In this document: piece after piece, positions 35,118-47,393 of the stretch
How the letters are laid out: each line of letters begins with the position of its first letter
How positions within the stretch are numbered: position 1 is the first letter of the stretch
Source of the DNA: Gonapodya prolifera JEL478
Lineage: Eukaryota; Monoblepharomycota; Monoblepharidomycetes; Monoblepharidales; Gonapodyaceae
DNA: 64,000 bases
Assembly (NCBI GenBank): GCA_001574975.1
Contig: KQ965743.1
Coordinates: forward strand, 309,660 to 373,659
Reading direction: 5' to 3'
Made by a program: the position numbers and the translations under genes
Notes under the pieces: model-generated
Database searches by the model: none
What the model saw: the letters and a program-made list of their open reading frames with translations, nothing else
Told to the model about the DNA's origin: nothing

Positions 35118-35509
35118 TCCGTATTCTGTTTGTAAATTCCTGCTTAAAACGATAGAGTAAAAGTGTTCCATACAGTCCAAAAACTCCCGGATAAATAATT
35201 ACATGGAGACCTGTCGGGTGTTCGGAAGGGCCCTCCCGGCCACTCACCACAAAAGCATCCGCAAACGCCCACGCACGCCCCCTTCGCTGCTCTCGTCTCG
35301 CTTCTCCTCCTCTCCATCTTTCTTCCCCAAATTGGCCTCGGTGCGAGGTACGGCGTCCTTTCCGGCCCCGATTTTCACTGCTCCCGCCCCCGTTTTCACG
35401 CTCGGCCCTTACATTCCCCACGCGCACCAGCCCCACAACTTCTCGCCACGCCATCGAATTCCCGCATCTTTGCTACGACGCGCTCCGCTCGCCGCTTGAC
35501 TTCACTTCA
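35118..35509. other. Upstream region of the G6PD gene (392 bp)
   Basis: CT-rich in the last 250 bases, as is common for leaders of strongly expressed fungal genes. No gene, RNA or repeat recognised. Confidence 0.5.
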
Positions 35510-37633
35510 ATGGCAAAGGACAACACCTGTATCGTAGGTAGGTACTTCTGACGGCCTTAGCACCGCGCGCGCCCGAACGCGTGTGAGCGGCATCGGACGT
35601 GGACATTACAGGACCCTGATGGGCTGATTGCTGTCCATCCGGGCGATCGACCATACTATCCCCTCGTTATCGTCACCATCACATCTCTTTACGTAATCCC
35701 GTTCCACCCACCCATCCCCCACCAGTCCTGGGCGCCTCAGGCGACCTCGCCTTCAAAAAAACCTTCCCTGCCATCTTCGGTCTCCTGAAACACGGCCTCC
35801 TCCCGCAACCTGTTCAGATCGTCGGGTACGCGCGCACCAAGATGGACCTCGCCAAGTTCAGAGAGCGCGTCACGAGCCAGATCAAGGTCGCCAGCGACGC
35901 TGATAGGAAACTCCTTGAGACGTTCAAAGGGCTGCTGACGTACGTCGACGGGCAGTATGACCAGGCAGCGGTACGTTGTTGCGCCTGCCCCTCAGCGGAT
36001 TCCTCAGACTCACAACCCCTCACCTCAACCATGACCGCTCGCACCACCAGTCATTCCAAAACCTGCGCGCCTTTATCGAGCGTCTCGAGCCCCGCAGCGG
36101 AGTTCGCAACCGCCTGTTCTACATGGCACTGCCGCCCAACGTGTTCGGATCCGTCGGCAAGGGCCTGCGCGAGAACGTGTACACGGCCAACGGGTGGAAC
36201 AGGGTCGTGGTTGAGAAGCCCTTCGGACGGGACTTGCCGACTTCAAACGAACTCGCCGCGGCGCTTGCGCAGTACTGGAAGGAGGACGAGGTGTGTGTCA
36301 CGCCATTTTGGTTCTGGTGGTGTCGCGCATGAAGCATATACATGAGCGCTGCCTCGTGCTGTGCAGATATACCGCATCGACCACTACCTCGGCAAAGAGA
36401 TGGTGAAGAACCTCCTCATCCTGCGCTTCGCCAACCAGTTCCTCGGCGGGATCTGGGACCGGCAGCACATCTCCAATGTCCAGATCACTTTCAAGGAGCC
36501 CTTTGGCACCGAGGGGCGTGGGGGGTACTTTGACGAGTTTGGCATCATCCGGGACGTCATGCAGAACCACTTGCTGCAGGTGCTCACGCTCGTCGCGATG
36601 GAGAAGCCGATTAGCTTGGACCCGGAACACGTCAGGGACGAAAAGGTCCGTGCTGTGCTGTGTGGTTCGCGTCCGTGTTTGCGTTGGGTGCTGAAAGGCA
36701 CTCGGCTCGTTAGGTCAAGGTGCTGCGGTATATGAAGGAGTTGACAACGAATGACATAATGATCGGCCAGTACACGGCGTCGGAGGACGGAAAGAAGCCG
36801 GGGTACAAGGATGACAAGACCGTTCCCAAGGACTCTGTGGCACCTACATTCGCAACCGCCGTCTTCTTTATTCCCGTGAGTGGAAGGAGCGCAGCTGCCA
36901 TTATTTTGTGATCTCTCATGTACCGCAACAACGCTACCGACAGAACGAGCGCTGGGACGGTGTTCCCTTCATTCTCAAATGTGGCAAAGCCCTTGACGAC
37001 GCCAAGGTGGAAGTGCGCGTGCAATTCAACTCCGTCCCGGGCAACACGCTGTACCCCAACGCCGCGCGGAACGAGATCGTCATTCGCTTGCAGCCCAACG
37101 AGGCCGTGTACATCAAAATGATGAACAAGAAGCCTGGCATGAGCGGGCAGCCTGTCATCTCGGAGCTCGAGCTGAATTACGGCAGGCGGTACACGGGAGA
37201 GCGGATCCCGGATGCGTACGAGGCGTTGCTGTTGGACGTGTTGCAGGGAGGTGAGAATCAGAGTTCATTGTTCGAAGTGTTCTCGGCATGGTGCCAAAAA
37301 TTGCGCTCTCCCCCCTCCCACCCCTCGTTGTTGTTTGTTCAGACCACTCCAACTTTGTTCGTGATGACGAACTCCGGGAAGCCTGGCGGATATTCACACC
37401 GCTGCTGCACAAGCTTGAACGCGAACGCATCGTGCCGCTTCCGTACAAGTACGGGTCGCGAGGACCAAAAGGTCTCGATGAGTTCATTGCCAGTCATGGA
37501 TTCGAGCGACATGATCTGCCGTACGATTGGCAGCAGGTGTGAGTGTACTTTCGGTCAAGTGGACTGTGAACATTGAACTAAACGAGTTCTTGACAGGTTC
37601 GATCGCAGAGGAGAACGACTGGCAAAGTTGTAG
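35510..37633 (+). CDS. ZWF1: Glucose-6-phosphate 1-dehydrogenase, C-terminal AKL
   Basis: First enzyme of the oxidative pentose phosphate pathway, making NADPH. Eight exons (35510-35537, 35726-35970, 36051-36290, 36367-36645, 36714-36875, 36944-37250, 37343-37538, 37597-37633) give 497 aa, the normal size. The coenzyme fingerprint [12 protein letters not shown] is near residue 11 and [11 protein letters not shown] follows. The active-site motif is RIDHYLGKE (about residue 174) with the catalytic His. Later motifs: [20 protein letters not shown] and [12 protein letters not shown]. The last 37-nt exon ends [12 protein letters not shown] is an accepted PTS1 tripeptide, so some product may enter peroxisomes. 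Intron 1 (188 nt) follows only nine codons. Confidence 0.95.
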
Positions 37634-38084
37634 GAAATTATATTTATGATTCGCTGTGTGGTGTAAAATCTAACGCATTCGCAATGAGCTTTGCCATGGG
37701 TGGTGACCTTGCACGATGGGCGCCGCGCGCTGAGTCTGTTGATTGAATTTTCCACCCAAAAGAACTCACCCCTGCGATGGAACATACTGGAAGGAACTGG
37801 GAAACGGGAAAAGGACGCACAGGTTCTGCCGTTGTGGCCACAGCCGATAGCGAGATAAACTGGAACATCGACCCCACAATTTTTTTTTCCTGTGCTCCAC
37901 ATTCCCTCTCCCCTCTTTCCCTGGCAAGAGCAAGCATAAGGAGGGTTCGCCCTTTAATGTGAGCGTCTTGATTGCATCATCCGCTCCCGCTCAATAGACC
38001 TCTGAGGAGTCATCTTCCGTTTCACCGTCCAAATTTCCACAGACCTCATTTGCATCCGTTCTTCAACCACACCACTTCACATTG
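37634..38084. other. Intergenic region upstream of the GATA factor (450 bp)
   Basis: Between two rightward genes. No supported coding frame, repeat or RNA. Contains the 3' end of the G6PD transcript and the GATA factor promoter. Confidence 0.5.
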
Positions 38085-38987
38085 ATGCAATTTCACACGG
38101 AGGACGATCTGTCGGCATCTGCATTCGCCGAGCTTTTCCAATTCGATTTCTCCAACGCTGCGCTCACTCACACGGATAGCACTCCTTTTTTCGGAGACTT
38201 GGACTTCGGAGACTTGGACTTGCCAAGTCTCTTCGGCGGAGTCATCGACGAGAGTGTTGACTTTTCATCGTACTCCTTCGACGAGGCCGCGAGCGACTCT
38301 CCAACGTTGGAGAATACGGATGCCAGCTCCTGCAGTTCACCCAACTCGACAACCAGCGACACGTTCTACCTCCCTCCACTCCCTACAGACCAGGACTCCA
38401 CACACCAAATTGCAAATCTTGCGCTCCTTCTGTTCCCTGGGCCTGGTGCTCCTAACCCGTTGGAGGGTGTGACCCCCACGGTCACCAATCCTACATCAGG
38501 GTCACAACCCTCAGATGCGACACCCCTTACATGCGAATCCACACCTGCTCCCTGTCGGCTCGAGACGAGGCGGGCCTCGAAAATCGGGAAGGCGGCGGCG
38601 GCGAACGCCAACTCATCTGCCCGTCGACAACCCATGTCCTCATCGGTCAAGGCCGCGAGGAAGAAGGCGCGGAACGAACAGGAAAGGGGACTTACCTGGT
38701 ACGCGTTTGCTCGATTCCATATTCGTGGTGATGCATTCTAAGACCACGACTCTAGTAATAATTGCGGCACACGGTCTTCACCACTATGGCGACGAACACC
38801 CGACGACGCAAAGCTCCCCCTCTGCAACGCATGTGGGCTGTACCTGAAGCAGTATGGAAGCAACCGACCTACGAGCGTCATCAAAGCCATTGTACACTGC
38901 GCAATCTCCGGCGAACCAGTTTCGATGAACCGTGACGTCGTGGATAAGATGGAGGGATCCTCCAAGAGGAGGAAGATTGCAAAATGA
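38085..38987 (+). CDS. GATA-type zinc-finger transcription factor
   Basis: DNA-binding regulator with a single GATA finger. Exons 38085-38698 and 38756-38987 give 281 aa; the splice falls inside the finger and restores its first Cys (LTC then [13 protein letters not shown]). The finger is C-x2-C-x18-C-x2-C, ending [16 protein letters not shown], then a basic tail. The N-terminal half is acidic and aromatic-rich ([23 protein letters not shown]), typical of an activation domain, followed by a Pro/Thr-rich linker and a basic Ala/Lys segment before the finger. Fungal single-finger GATA factors control nitrogen, iron or light responses; which applies cannot be told. Confidence 0.92.
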
Positions 38988-39268
38988 CACTACTTCGCAC
39001 GACCACCACGATGAAGAACCCGAAAAAGCACGCACGAAAAATTGCCGAAAAAGCCGAAGCCGAAAAAGCGTTTAATTTTTTTCAAATTGTTTTCCATTTC
39101 TCACTTTATTTGCCTTTTGTATTTGCGCTTTGCTTTCTTGTCGCATGATTGTCACGAAAAGTTGTCAAATACAGTTGTGATCGTGTTTCAAATCAATCGA
39201 AATACTTGCTCGAAAGATTACGACTGAACACTGATAGCCAAGGACAGCACGATAAGTGCTCATCGAAA

Positions 39269-40013
39269 ATGGAGCGCGATGTAGGTCTATTGTTCGAATG
39301 GGTTGCATCGAAGGTTCGAAGCAACGTTAGCTCTCTTCCGAAAGGTACATGTCGGTCATCATCGTTTCGAATCCTGGAACTCGATGGAGAGTGTAACAGG
39401 CCCTTGCATGGACGATTTCGTCTCGGAGTCAGTACCGGCACCAATGGACTCTGGGGAACAACCGGGAGACGACGCCCAACAGTTCCCGTTGAGAGTCGAA
39501 ACGGTTGCCCCTCCTGCCGGAATTCAAATTGAAGTGGCATCGCCAGGCGGACACCAGAGGGATATTTCTGCAGTATCTGCCTCCTCGATCTCCGCTGTTC
39601 TGCGGGCACGTTTACCTGAGCTTCACCGGTGTGACTCACCATTGATATCATCTGGCAACGCTTCACCTCAACAACACGGAATTCGAACTTTTTCACATCA
39701 TCGTCAACTTCCTCCTCCGCAGAACCATCCATTTTCGCTCCCTTCGGCAGACGGTTACGATTTGTATGACACACTAATCAACAAGTGTCCGAACGAGCTG
39801 CATGCAAATGGGGTTTCTACGAAACCAAATGTTGAGCTAGAACTACTCATGCTTGCAGAATCGTCGAGCATGGACGACGAACGGTCCTTGGGAATTCTGA
39901 TAACGCTCTTGGACCGAATAAAGGAGCTTGAAGCTGAGAATAACAGCCTTCGGACCCGAGTCGCGCGATGCTGTGATACCGCATGCACTTGCTGCTGTCA
40001 CGAACGGGCGTGA
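39269..40013 (+). CDS. Unknown small protein with C-terminal coiled coil and Cys cluster
   Basis: Not recognised. My model joins 39269-39344 and 39400-40013 (229 aa), turning PK to GPCMDDFVSES at the splice; an alternative start without the intron is the Met at 39384. The N-terminus MERDVGLLFEWVASKV may be an amphipathic helix. The middle is Ser/Pro-rich. The C-terminus has a short leucine-zipper-like helix (LLDRIKELEAENNSLRTRVA) followed by five cysteines in CCDTACTCCCHERA. No TM or targeting signal. This could be a small bZIP-like or adaptor protein, but no basic region precedes the zipper. It lies between the GATA factor and uL1 genes on the same strand. Confidence 0.5.
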
Positions 40014-40375
40014 CAGTATGCGGGATGATAAAACCATCCCTCGTGTCTATCACCTGATATAGAGCTAATCGACTTCCCACCATTCAGAATTTTATTCCGT
40101 AAACATATTTGTGAAGCTGAAGATGTTTCCGTCAAGTATTCAAAATTTTGTGAGGAGAGTGTACCACAAAAAGTTTTCAAAGCAGCCACCAAGCGGAAAC
40201 AAGCATCCATCCGTCCACGAGGGTGTGTTCCTGATTCAGTTGTTGATCTTCTCCCCGTGTACTCACTGCATTCTCTCTGCGGGCTCCATTTTCGGCGCAA
40301 CTGATCCCACGATTTCTCTCGACATTGGTGTAAACTCTCCTATCAACAACAGTAGTCGTCGTCACATTCGTCACA
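40014..40375. other. Upstream region of the uL1 gene (362 bp)
   Basis: Promoter and leader of the ribosomal protein gene. An open frame runs through here into the first intron, but it has no family features and overlaps the spliced uL1 start, so I take it as chance. Confidence 0.5.
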
Positions 40376-41505
40376 ATGAGCGTGAGTTGCAGGACTCCGT
40401 GTTGATACAGAGCAGCGGATGGAAGAGGCGGGAGTGCGGGCGATGGGTGGATTTCAGTTCTAAGGTTGACACTGAGACATTTCCGATGCTCCCACCCCCC
40501 TTGGAAAACTTCTTGGAAACAATGGAATTCTCTTATAGAAACTTGCCAGTAAGTTGCATTAGCGTTCTTGATCCATAGCATGGTGTAACGAAGTCCTCCA
40601 ACTAAACAGGCGCAACCGTCCGAGAACGCGTCAAGGAATGTGGGTATTCGCAAATATCAGAGGACTCTAGTTCCGTTTCCTGAACACCATTATCCAAATT
40701 AGTGGTCACCGAGGCTAACGAGAAGCCCAGAAAGTTCACTGAGACTGTCGAGCTCCAAATCGGTCTCAAGAACTACGACCCCCAGAGGGACAAGCGTTTC
40801 AGCGGAACCGTGAAGTGAGTCAAAGGTTGCCACCGTGTCTTGCACGCCTCGCTAATGTACATTTTATCACAAAAAGGCTTCCCCACATTCCTCGCCCGAG
40901 GCTCACCGTGTGCGTCCTCGGAGATGCCAAGCACTGTGATGAGGCGAAGAACCTCGGCGTTGACCACATGTCAGTCGATGACTTGAAGAAGATGAACAAG
41001 AACAAGAAGATCATCAAGAAGCTTGGTGAGTGTGCACCATCGATCTATTCCCGCAACAAACTTCTCACATACAAAATTCGTACTCAACTGGATGATAGCC
41101 AAGAAGTACGACGCATTCTTGGCTTCCGAGGCGCTCATCAAGCAGATTCCTCGTCTCCTCGGACCCGGTCTGTCCAAGGCCGGAAAGTTTCCTACGCCCA
41201 TCACCCACGCCGATGACATCAACGCCAAGATCGCGGACTTGAAGTCGACTATTAGGTTCCAATTGAAGAAAGTGCTCTGCCTGGGTGTCGCTGTCGGAAA
41301 CGTGGACATGAGCGAGGACCAACTAGTTACCAACATCATGCTCAGCATCAACTTCTTGGTGTCCCTGTTGAAGAAGCACTGGCAAAACGTCAAATCCTTG
41401 TACATCAAGTCCACGATGGGTGAGAATATGTCGATCTGATTCGGTGTAATATTTCTTGTGCTCAACTCCTTCCTGTCTGCAGGCAAGCCTATCCGTGTGT
41501 TCTAA
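40376..41505 (+). CDS. RPL10A: Ribosomal protein uL1 (L10a)
   Basis: L1-stalk protein of the 60S subunit. Seven exons: 40376-40381 (6 coding nt), 40539-40548 (10-nt micro-exon), 40610-40639, 40703-40814, 40877-41025, 41099-41419 and 41483-41505. All phases agree and the product is 216 aa, the family length. The first three exons build [15 protein letters not shown], which aligns to the yeast start MSKITSSQVREHVKE. Then come [70 protein letters not shown] and the C-terminus TMGKPIRVF. The density of introns at the start is typical of fungal ribosomal protein genes and may aid expression or autoregulation. Confidence 0.97.
40539..40548 (+). other. RPL10A: 10-nt micro-exon of the uL1 gene
   Basis: The ten bases aaacttgcca lie between a tatag acceptor and a gtaagt donor. 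They are needed both for reading phase and to encode the conserved KLA of the protein's N-terminus. Confidence 0.8.
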
Positions 41506-41781
41506 ACAGTGCTCGCCACTGTCACGGGCTTCAATTCCTTGACTGCGCTCTCGGCGTTTCACCAACGTACACTCTGATTGTGGTTTTAAATCTGGGTGTA
41601 TGACCCTTGGGAGCCGAATTTGTATGCTCTAGTGACGAACGACGAATACGATGCACATATTCAAAAATGGGTCTTTTATTCATGCACTTTCAGTTCCCCA
41701 AGGACTGAAGAAGACGGGTCCAAACGCATCGGGTAAAAAGCCCGCTTTGAGCTCACTTGTTCCCAATTTTACCATCAGAGG

Positions 41782-44700
41782 ATGGGAGATGGTGGAGATG
41801 AAGAACGCAAAGCAGAGGAGGGGTCAACTGGAGAGGAAATAGCACCTTTCTCTCAAAGAAACACATGGTGTGTGGTTGATAGCGAGTTGAAATCGTCATA
41901 CCGACCTGTCTTCACTCCACTCGCGGGTTTGCTCTCGGTGAAGGCTTCGCAGATTGTTCGATTCTGAACTTTTCGACAGCAGGATGTGTCTATCCTACCT
42001 CGCGAATCACTCTAATGATCCTACAGTGCTTTCATATCTTGCACTACATGTTCTAAACCGTTACTCGGCTGCGGAAATTGAATTCTTACTGCCACAGCTG
42101 CTCCATTTGGTGGTTTCGTCTCCGGAAACTTATCTTCCAGTTGAAAAGTTCTTGATTTCGAGAGGAAGTACAAATCACCATTTGGCCCTAATGGCTTTCG
42201 CATTGCTCTCCTGCTACGGAAGTGATTGGAAAGATACAGAATCTGGAGATAATGTGTCTCTTGTGAGGAGACTGTCTCGCATTGTTCTGGAATCAGCGAA
42301 TGCGGTTCCGGACCAGGGTATTGCTTCGCCCGTGGTATCGGTCAAGATTTCTGAACCCCCAGAGCGATCCGAGGACGAATCATCTAAGCCGCAAAGTATC
42401 TTGGTGAACATGTCTCAGAATGTGAGCGGCGAAGGGTCTCGGGTTGAAAGCATATCAATCCCTGGAGATGACTGTGCGAGCCAGCTGCCGTCGCCCGTTC
42501 ACTCGACAGCGAGGACTTCGAATGCTTCAAGAGATTCGGCCACCAATGCAACGAGTCCGAGTGCCCTCCGACCATCGCTTGAAGCGCTTCGCCACGGAAC
42601 CGCATTCACATCTCCACCTTATGGCTCTGATGGCAACGATAACTATTTCAGCTCCACGCTGGGCTTTTTCAGTACGTTACAGGAAATCTCTGATAGGCTC
42701 CGCGCAGTAGATAGGGAATCACGGCAAGCTGTTTTGCAAACCGAACTGGAAATGGTCAACTCTAACCTCCCCGCGGAAGTTTGCCTCCCTCTCTGGTGCT
42801 CTGCTGGCGACCACAACGATGGGGATGGACACAGGCATCACAGGATCATGCGAATAGCTACCAGTGATTGTGTGGTTCTCAACAGTGCGGATCGGGTGGG
42901 CAACAGACCCGTTCTTTGGTCGGACCGGTATCTTATGAACTAGTCCTTTTAGGTTCCTTTCATGCTGTTCCTTGAATCCTGGGACTCATCGGACGCATTA
43001 TCGCCAACTCCGAGTCCATCAATTGCGAATGGAGGTACCATTTTCTCATTACCGGACGCAAATAACTCCACCGAGACTCTCGAATCAGAAGCGTCTAGTG
43101 ACGCAGATGATCCCGGACAATGTGAAGAATGCCGTAAATTGGGAGAGCGGGAAGTACGGAAGGAGGCTTTGGAGTCGTTAGGTTCAAGTTTGACTCCAAC
43201 CATCGAGGATAGCCACCCAAACGTTACTCCACGAGATTCAAACGGAGAGCACGAGATTGAAGGATTAGCAACACGCAATCTTGGACCCAGTGATTCCATA
43301 ACAGAAGATCAAACGGGCACCTCTTCAGCCGATTCCTTGAACCCCCAGACATCACCGTCTTCCGCAAACGACCCTACCTTGCAGCCTCTCTGTTCACGTC
43401 ACGCCCGCCGCAAGACTCGGACAACGCTTAAAATTCACAGCAAACCGGACTCGAATAGAGATTACTGTGAGAGAATTTTACACCGTCATGCGAGACACAT
43501 GTTCAAAATTGCTCAACCCGAATCTTCGCTAGATCGCATGGTTTTAGATCGGAGGTTGCGATATCCGGTCAAGGCTAGTCCGGTTCGCCCTCGCCTCAGT
43601 TCAAGCGAAAGTAGCACTCAGGACGAAGTGTCCGAGAAAATGCGAACAGCAGCCGTTCTTCTCGCACAGCTCTACCAACTTCAAGAACAGTCATTTTCAA
43701 TGTCTCCCACCGGAAGCTCTCCTCGAGGGACATTAAAAGGATCCCAAGATTCCCGGTTTTCGAGCTCTTTGAATCGCCCAATGAATCCTGGGGCAGTCGA
43801 TTTTGGTAGCATTCGACAAAAGATCATCAAGGAGATGATGGCGTTAGATGATCAGAGACGAAAGCGTGTGGAAAGAGAGAAAGGCGATCAAACACCAGTA
43901 TTGGTTGATGAACACCTGGAAGAAGAAGCGGAGAGAAAGCTTCGGGAGATTGGGAAATTACAAGTGAAGGAGCCAAGCGGTGAGTGAATTCGAAAATGAG
44001 ATGCATGACATCTGACATCGATTTTTTGGTGGGGCCAGCGGTGCTACTCCATGAAACATATGCCAGTAGATCTGCGCGGATACGTGCAACTTCTCCGTAC
44101 GGCTCGGACCCTCGCTGGCGACTGTTTAGTGTAATTGTGAAGTCTGGTGCGGACCTCCGTCAAGAACAGCTTGCGTCCCAGCTTGTGCGTGAAGTTCGAG
44201 ATCTTTGGCGAAAGTACGGTGTTGCTTGTTGGGTGCGGTACTACCGCGTTTTAGTTACTTCTGAATATGGTGGCCTCGTGGAGACGGTTCCAGACGCGGT
44301 TTCGATCCACTCGTTGAAGAAAGAAGCCTACGGGAAGAGGCTGAATCAACAAGGCCTCCAGTATACGTTGTACGACTTCTTTATTAAGGTGAGTTCCTGA
44401 AACTACTCATCATTTTCATTCGTCCGACCTCGTTTATGGCGTTACTCTAGGAGTTTGGTCAACCAGGATGCGAAAGCTTCCAAAAGGCCCAAACGAATTG
44501 TTGGTAGACTCTCCATTTGTTTCCAACCTATTATCACTAATCTTCTGGCAATTCGACGTCAGTTATGCGCAGTCTCGCTGGCTATAGTCTGTTTTGCTAC
44601 CTGTTCAACGTTAAGGATCGACACAATGGCAACATAATGGTTGATCGGTCGGGTCACATAATACACATCGACTGGGGATTCATGCTTGCGAACAGTCCTG

Positions 44701-45308
44701 GCGCGGTAGAGTTTGAAAGGGCTCCCTTCAAACTCCTTCAGGAATACGTTGATGTACTTGGAGGGTACACAAGTGAGCGATACCCCAACATACGGTTTGG
44801 CGCGACACGTTAAACGCCCTCCAAAAAAGGTCCAACTTTTCAGGATTTTAAACAGCTTCTCTTTGATGGGTTGCAAGCACTCCGAAAGGAACCGGAAAAG
44901 TTTCTGGTTTTGATAGATGGATTGGATAGGGGTACGTCTTCACAAGCTTTCTCCATTGCATCACAATATTACAGAATTTTCCACTACAGAGTCCACTCTG
45001 TCATGCTTTACAGGCAAGAACCTGAAGCCAACAGCTTTTGGGAATGCCCCACTGCAAACCCCCACCCGACTTCCAACAACTGCTGTCGGCAGTGCTTCCT
45101 TGGGAGTAAGAGCCCGCCTCGGCCCTCAGGCAATGACCGATAGTCAGCTTCGAGCAATGGTGGATGGACTCGTGGACGAATCTTTCAACAATGTGTTCTC
45201 TCGTTTATATGACTCATTCCAGGTGAGATGCAAATTTACACTTCAAGGAGTAGTGACCACGTCTTTTGACTAATTGCTTTCAAGTATTACTCAAATGGCA
45301 TTGTATAG
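41782..45308 (+). CDS. PIK1: Phosphatidylinositol 4-kinase type III beta (PIK1)
   Basis: Makes PI4P at the Golgi. Nine exons: 41782-41867, 41944-42895, 42953-43979, 44039-44388, 44451-44499, 44563-44772, 44830-44931, 44990-45222 and 45285-45308, giving 1010 aa. The LKU helical domain starts WLRRLFDSELFDSRMCLSYL (built by splice). A Ser-rich middle region of about 350 residues follows. The catalytic domain has SPYGSDPRWRLFSVIVKSG, DLRQEQLASQLV, AGYSLFCYLFNVKDRHNGN (catalytic loop) and HIIHIDWGFML. The metal-binding motif, DFG in relatives, reads DWG here. The C-terminus YYSNGIV matches the family's YLTNGI(M). ARF-family GTPases and frequenin usually regulate it; an ARF gene is in this window but not adjacent. 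Confidence 0.95.
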
Positions 45309-45429
45309 CTGCACTTATATAGGTTTAAGTACAGACAGTTAACAGATTATAGTAATCTCACCATACCTTTACTGAGTTCGAACTTAGAGTTTCCCAATCA
45401 AGATTCTCTTTTCCACTCTCCATGAAGCA

Positions 45430-47198
45430 ATGAGGCCCCTGCTTGAACAAACATCCCAACTCCAAAGATGGCGATTCGCTTCCTTTGCAGAAGTCAGCCA
45501 GTGTAGGAACTTGGCGTGGGCAGAGAAGCGAGCTGCATGCAAGGCCGCCTGGGAGTACCAAATCGTGAGATTCCACTCTGATCTTCAAGAAACCTCTTTG
45601 GCGGTGCTGGACCTTTCTTTCTACGTTTGCATACCTGTTGTGGCTGATGTGAGCAGCGGCTCACGTCTGAGCAGGGGGGCGAACCTCCAGAACCGATTCC
45701 AGTATTCTTGGATGTAGAGGAAGAGCAAATGATGCTTTTGGACGCGGAGCTGAAGATACATCTGATATGTAAGAGCCTCAAAGCTCCTTTCGGCGTTTAT
45801 GTGAGTGGTTTTGGGGGTATGCTTCACTTTGAACCAAGGAAGTGTTGCGACACACCGCTCTCGCAGATAGATTTGGAAGGGAGCTCGGATGAGGAAAAAG
45901 AAGATTTAACGAACGATTCACATTTTCGCATACAGTCAGCAGCAATCACGTTCTTCAAAAGATTCTATTTACGCAATTCTACCTTGGACTACAACATCGC
46001 ACCCATAATGTAAGCGCCTCTTTTCCGTTTCGAAATCAGTTCTTCCCTCACAGTTCTCGTAGGATCGCTAGTGTGTTTCTCGCCTGCAAAGCTGAATATT
46101 TCTTCCATTCTCATCAAGATCTCACGAAGAATGTGAAAGGGGTTCTCCCCGATGCCGCAGCAGTTCACGCCGCTGAATTCATTCTTGCGAAGGAGCTCAA
46201 ATACGACCTCAAAGTGAGGCACCCTTTCGTACCCGTGCACGGTATCCTGCTGGAACTGCAGGTAAGAGGTCGCCGATATGAAATCCAAAGAAGAGAACTC
46301 CACTCGAATGTGTAGGAGTTTTTTGACTTCACGAGATCTGTCGATAACGTACCAACGGAACCTCGTGGCGAACCGGTCGAGGCAGCTCCGACTCCGAGTG
46401 GGCAAAGCCCGGAACCACCTGGTACGCCGGCCGAGGGCTCTAGCGAGAACCAAGAAGCCTCCACCTCCACCCCGCCGACGAATGGTGATGCACCTGTGTA
46501 TGAAAGTCCCAAAACCGATGGAAAAGCTACAGCCCTGCCCCAAAAAACCCCGATTCATCCCGCTGCGAGACTGTTCGACGCATACAATCGAGCGCAGGAG
46601 TATGTCCACAACTCGTTGTTTACGGACTTGCTCTTCGTGTACTGGCCGAGTCAAATTGCGCTTGCGTGCTGGAAATTTGCGGCGGAAGAAGCCGGTATGA
46701 AGGACGACTTTGCCGAGTGAGTCTGTGCTTTGATGCGGGGAGTCGAGTGGCGTCAGTTGTGAGGCTATTGCATTTCCCCCACTCTATCCCCCGACCTTCC
46801 ATCACCGCGATAGCTTTTTCGAAGCGCGGATTCGTGGAAACCCATCTGTCGCACGCGGCCTCGCAGACGAGCTCGACGGCGCGCTGAATACCATCATTGA
46901 CGCCATCCCGAAGAAGCGCCCCAGCGTAATTCCGAAGACGATACTTGACAATTTGAAGGCGAAGCGCGACAAGTGCTCGAATCCCGTCATGGATCCCAAG
47001 AGCTTCGTGGCGATCAAGAAAAAGGAGGAAGAGAAGGAAGCCAACCGGGAGCGCAAGAGGAGGAAGAGAGAGGCGTCGTCGTCGTCCAAGCTCAACATGT
47101 CCGATCACGAAGTGTTCCACTCTCAGTCCCAGCCGTTGTCGCAATCGCAGCCAATGTCACAGTCGCAACCCATGTCGCAGTCGTCGCAGATGGATTAA
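45430..47198 (+). CDS. CCL1: Cyclin H (CCL1), TFIIH kinase partner
   Basis: Cyclin subunit of the CDK-activating/TFIIH kinase module. Six exons (45430-45564, 45657-45800, 45867-46009, 46063-46261, 46316-46716, 46814-47198) give 468 aa. The start MRPLLEQTSQLQRWRF matches the N-terminal helix of cyclin H. The cyclin box includes AAITFFKRFYLRNSTLDYN and IASVFLACKAEYF; the second cyclin fold has DLLFVYWPSQIALACW. An extra Pro/Ser/Thr-rich insertion of about 70 residues splits the two folds. The C-terminus is very basic (EEKEANRERKRRKRE) and ends in repeated SQSQPMSQ units. Length exceeds animal cyclin H (323 aa) because of the insertion and tail. Confidence 0.9.
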
Positions 47199-47393
47199 TT
47201 CGTTTCTTTGCATTCTATGTACATTATACACACGCAATTGTTTGAAATCACGAACCACACATTTTTTTTGCATAACTCTGGTTCCGGACCAATGATTACT
47301 TTATGTCCAACTAAGCAGCCCAGCCCAGCTATCTCTTTCCAACCCGCACCACCGACATGACTCCAAGCGAGATTTGATTTTGTTGCCGTCTCC

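Noticed and set aside
40111-40578. 155-codon frame before and across the uL1 start
   Set aside because: Covers the uL1 start exon and first intron; no family features.
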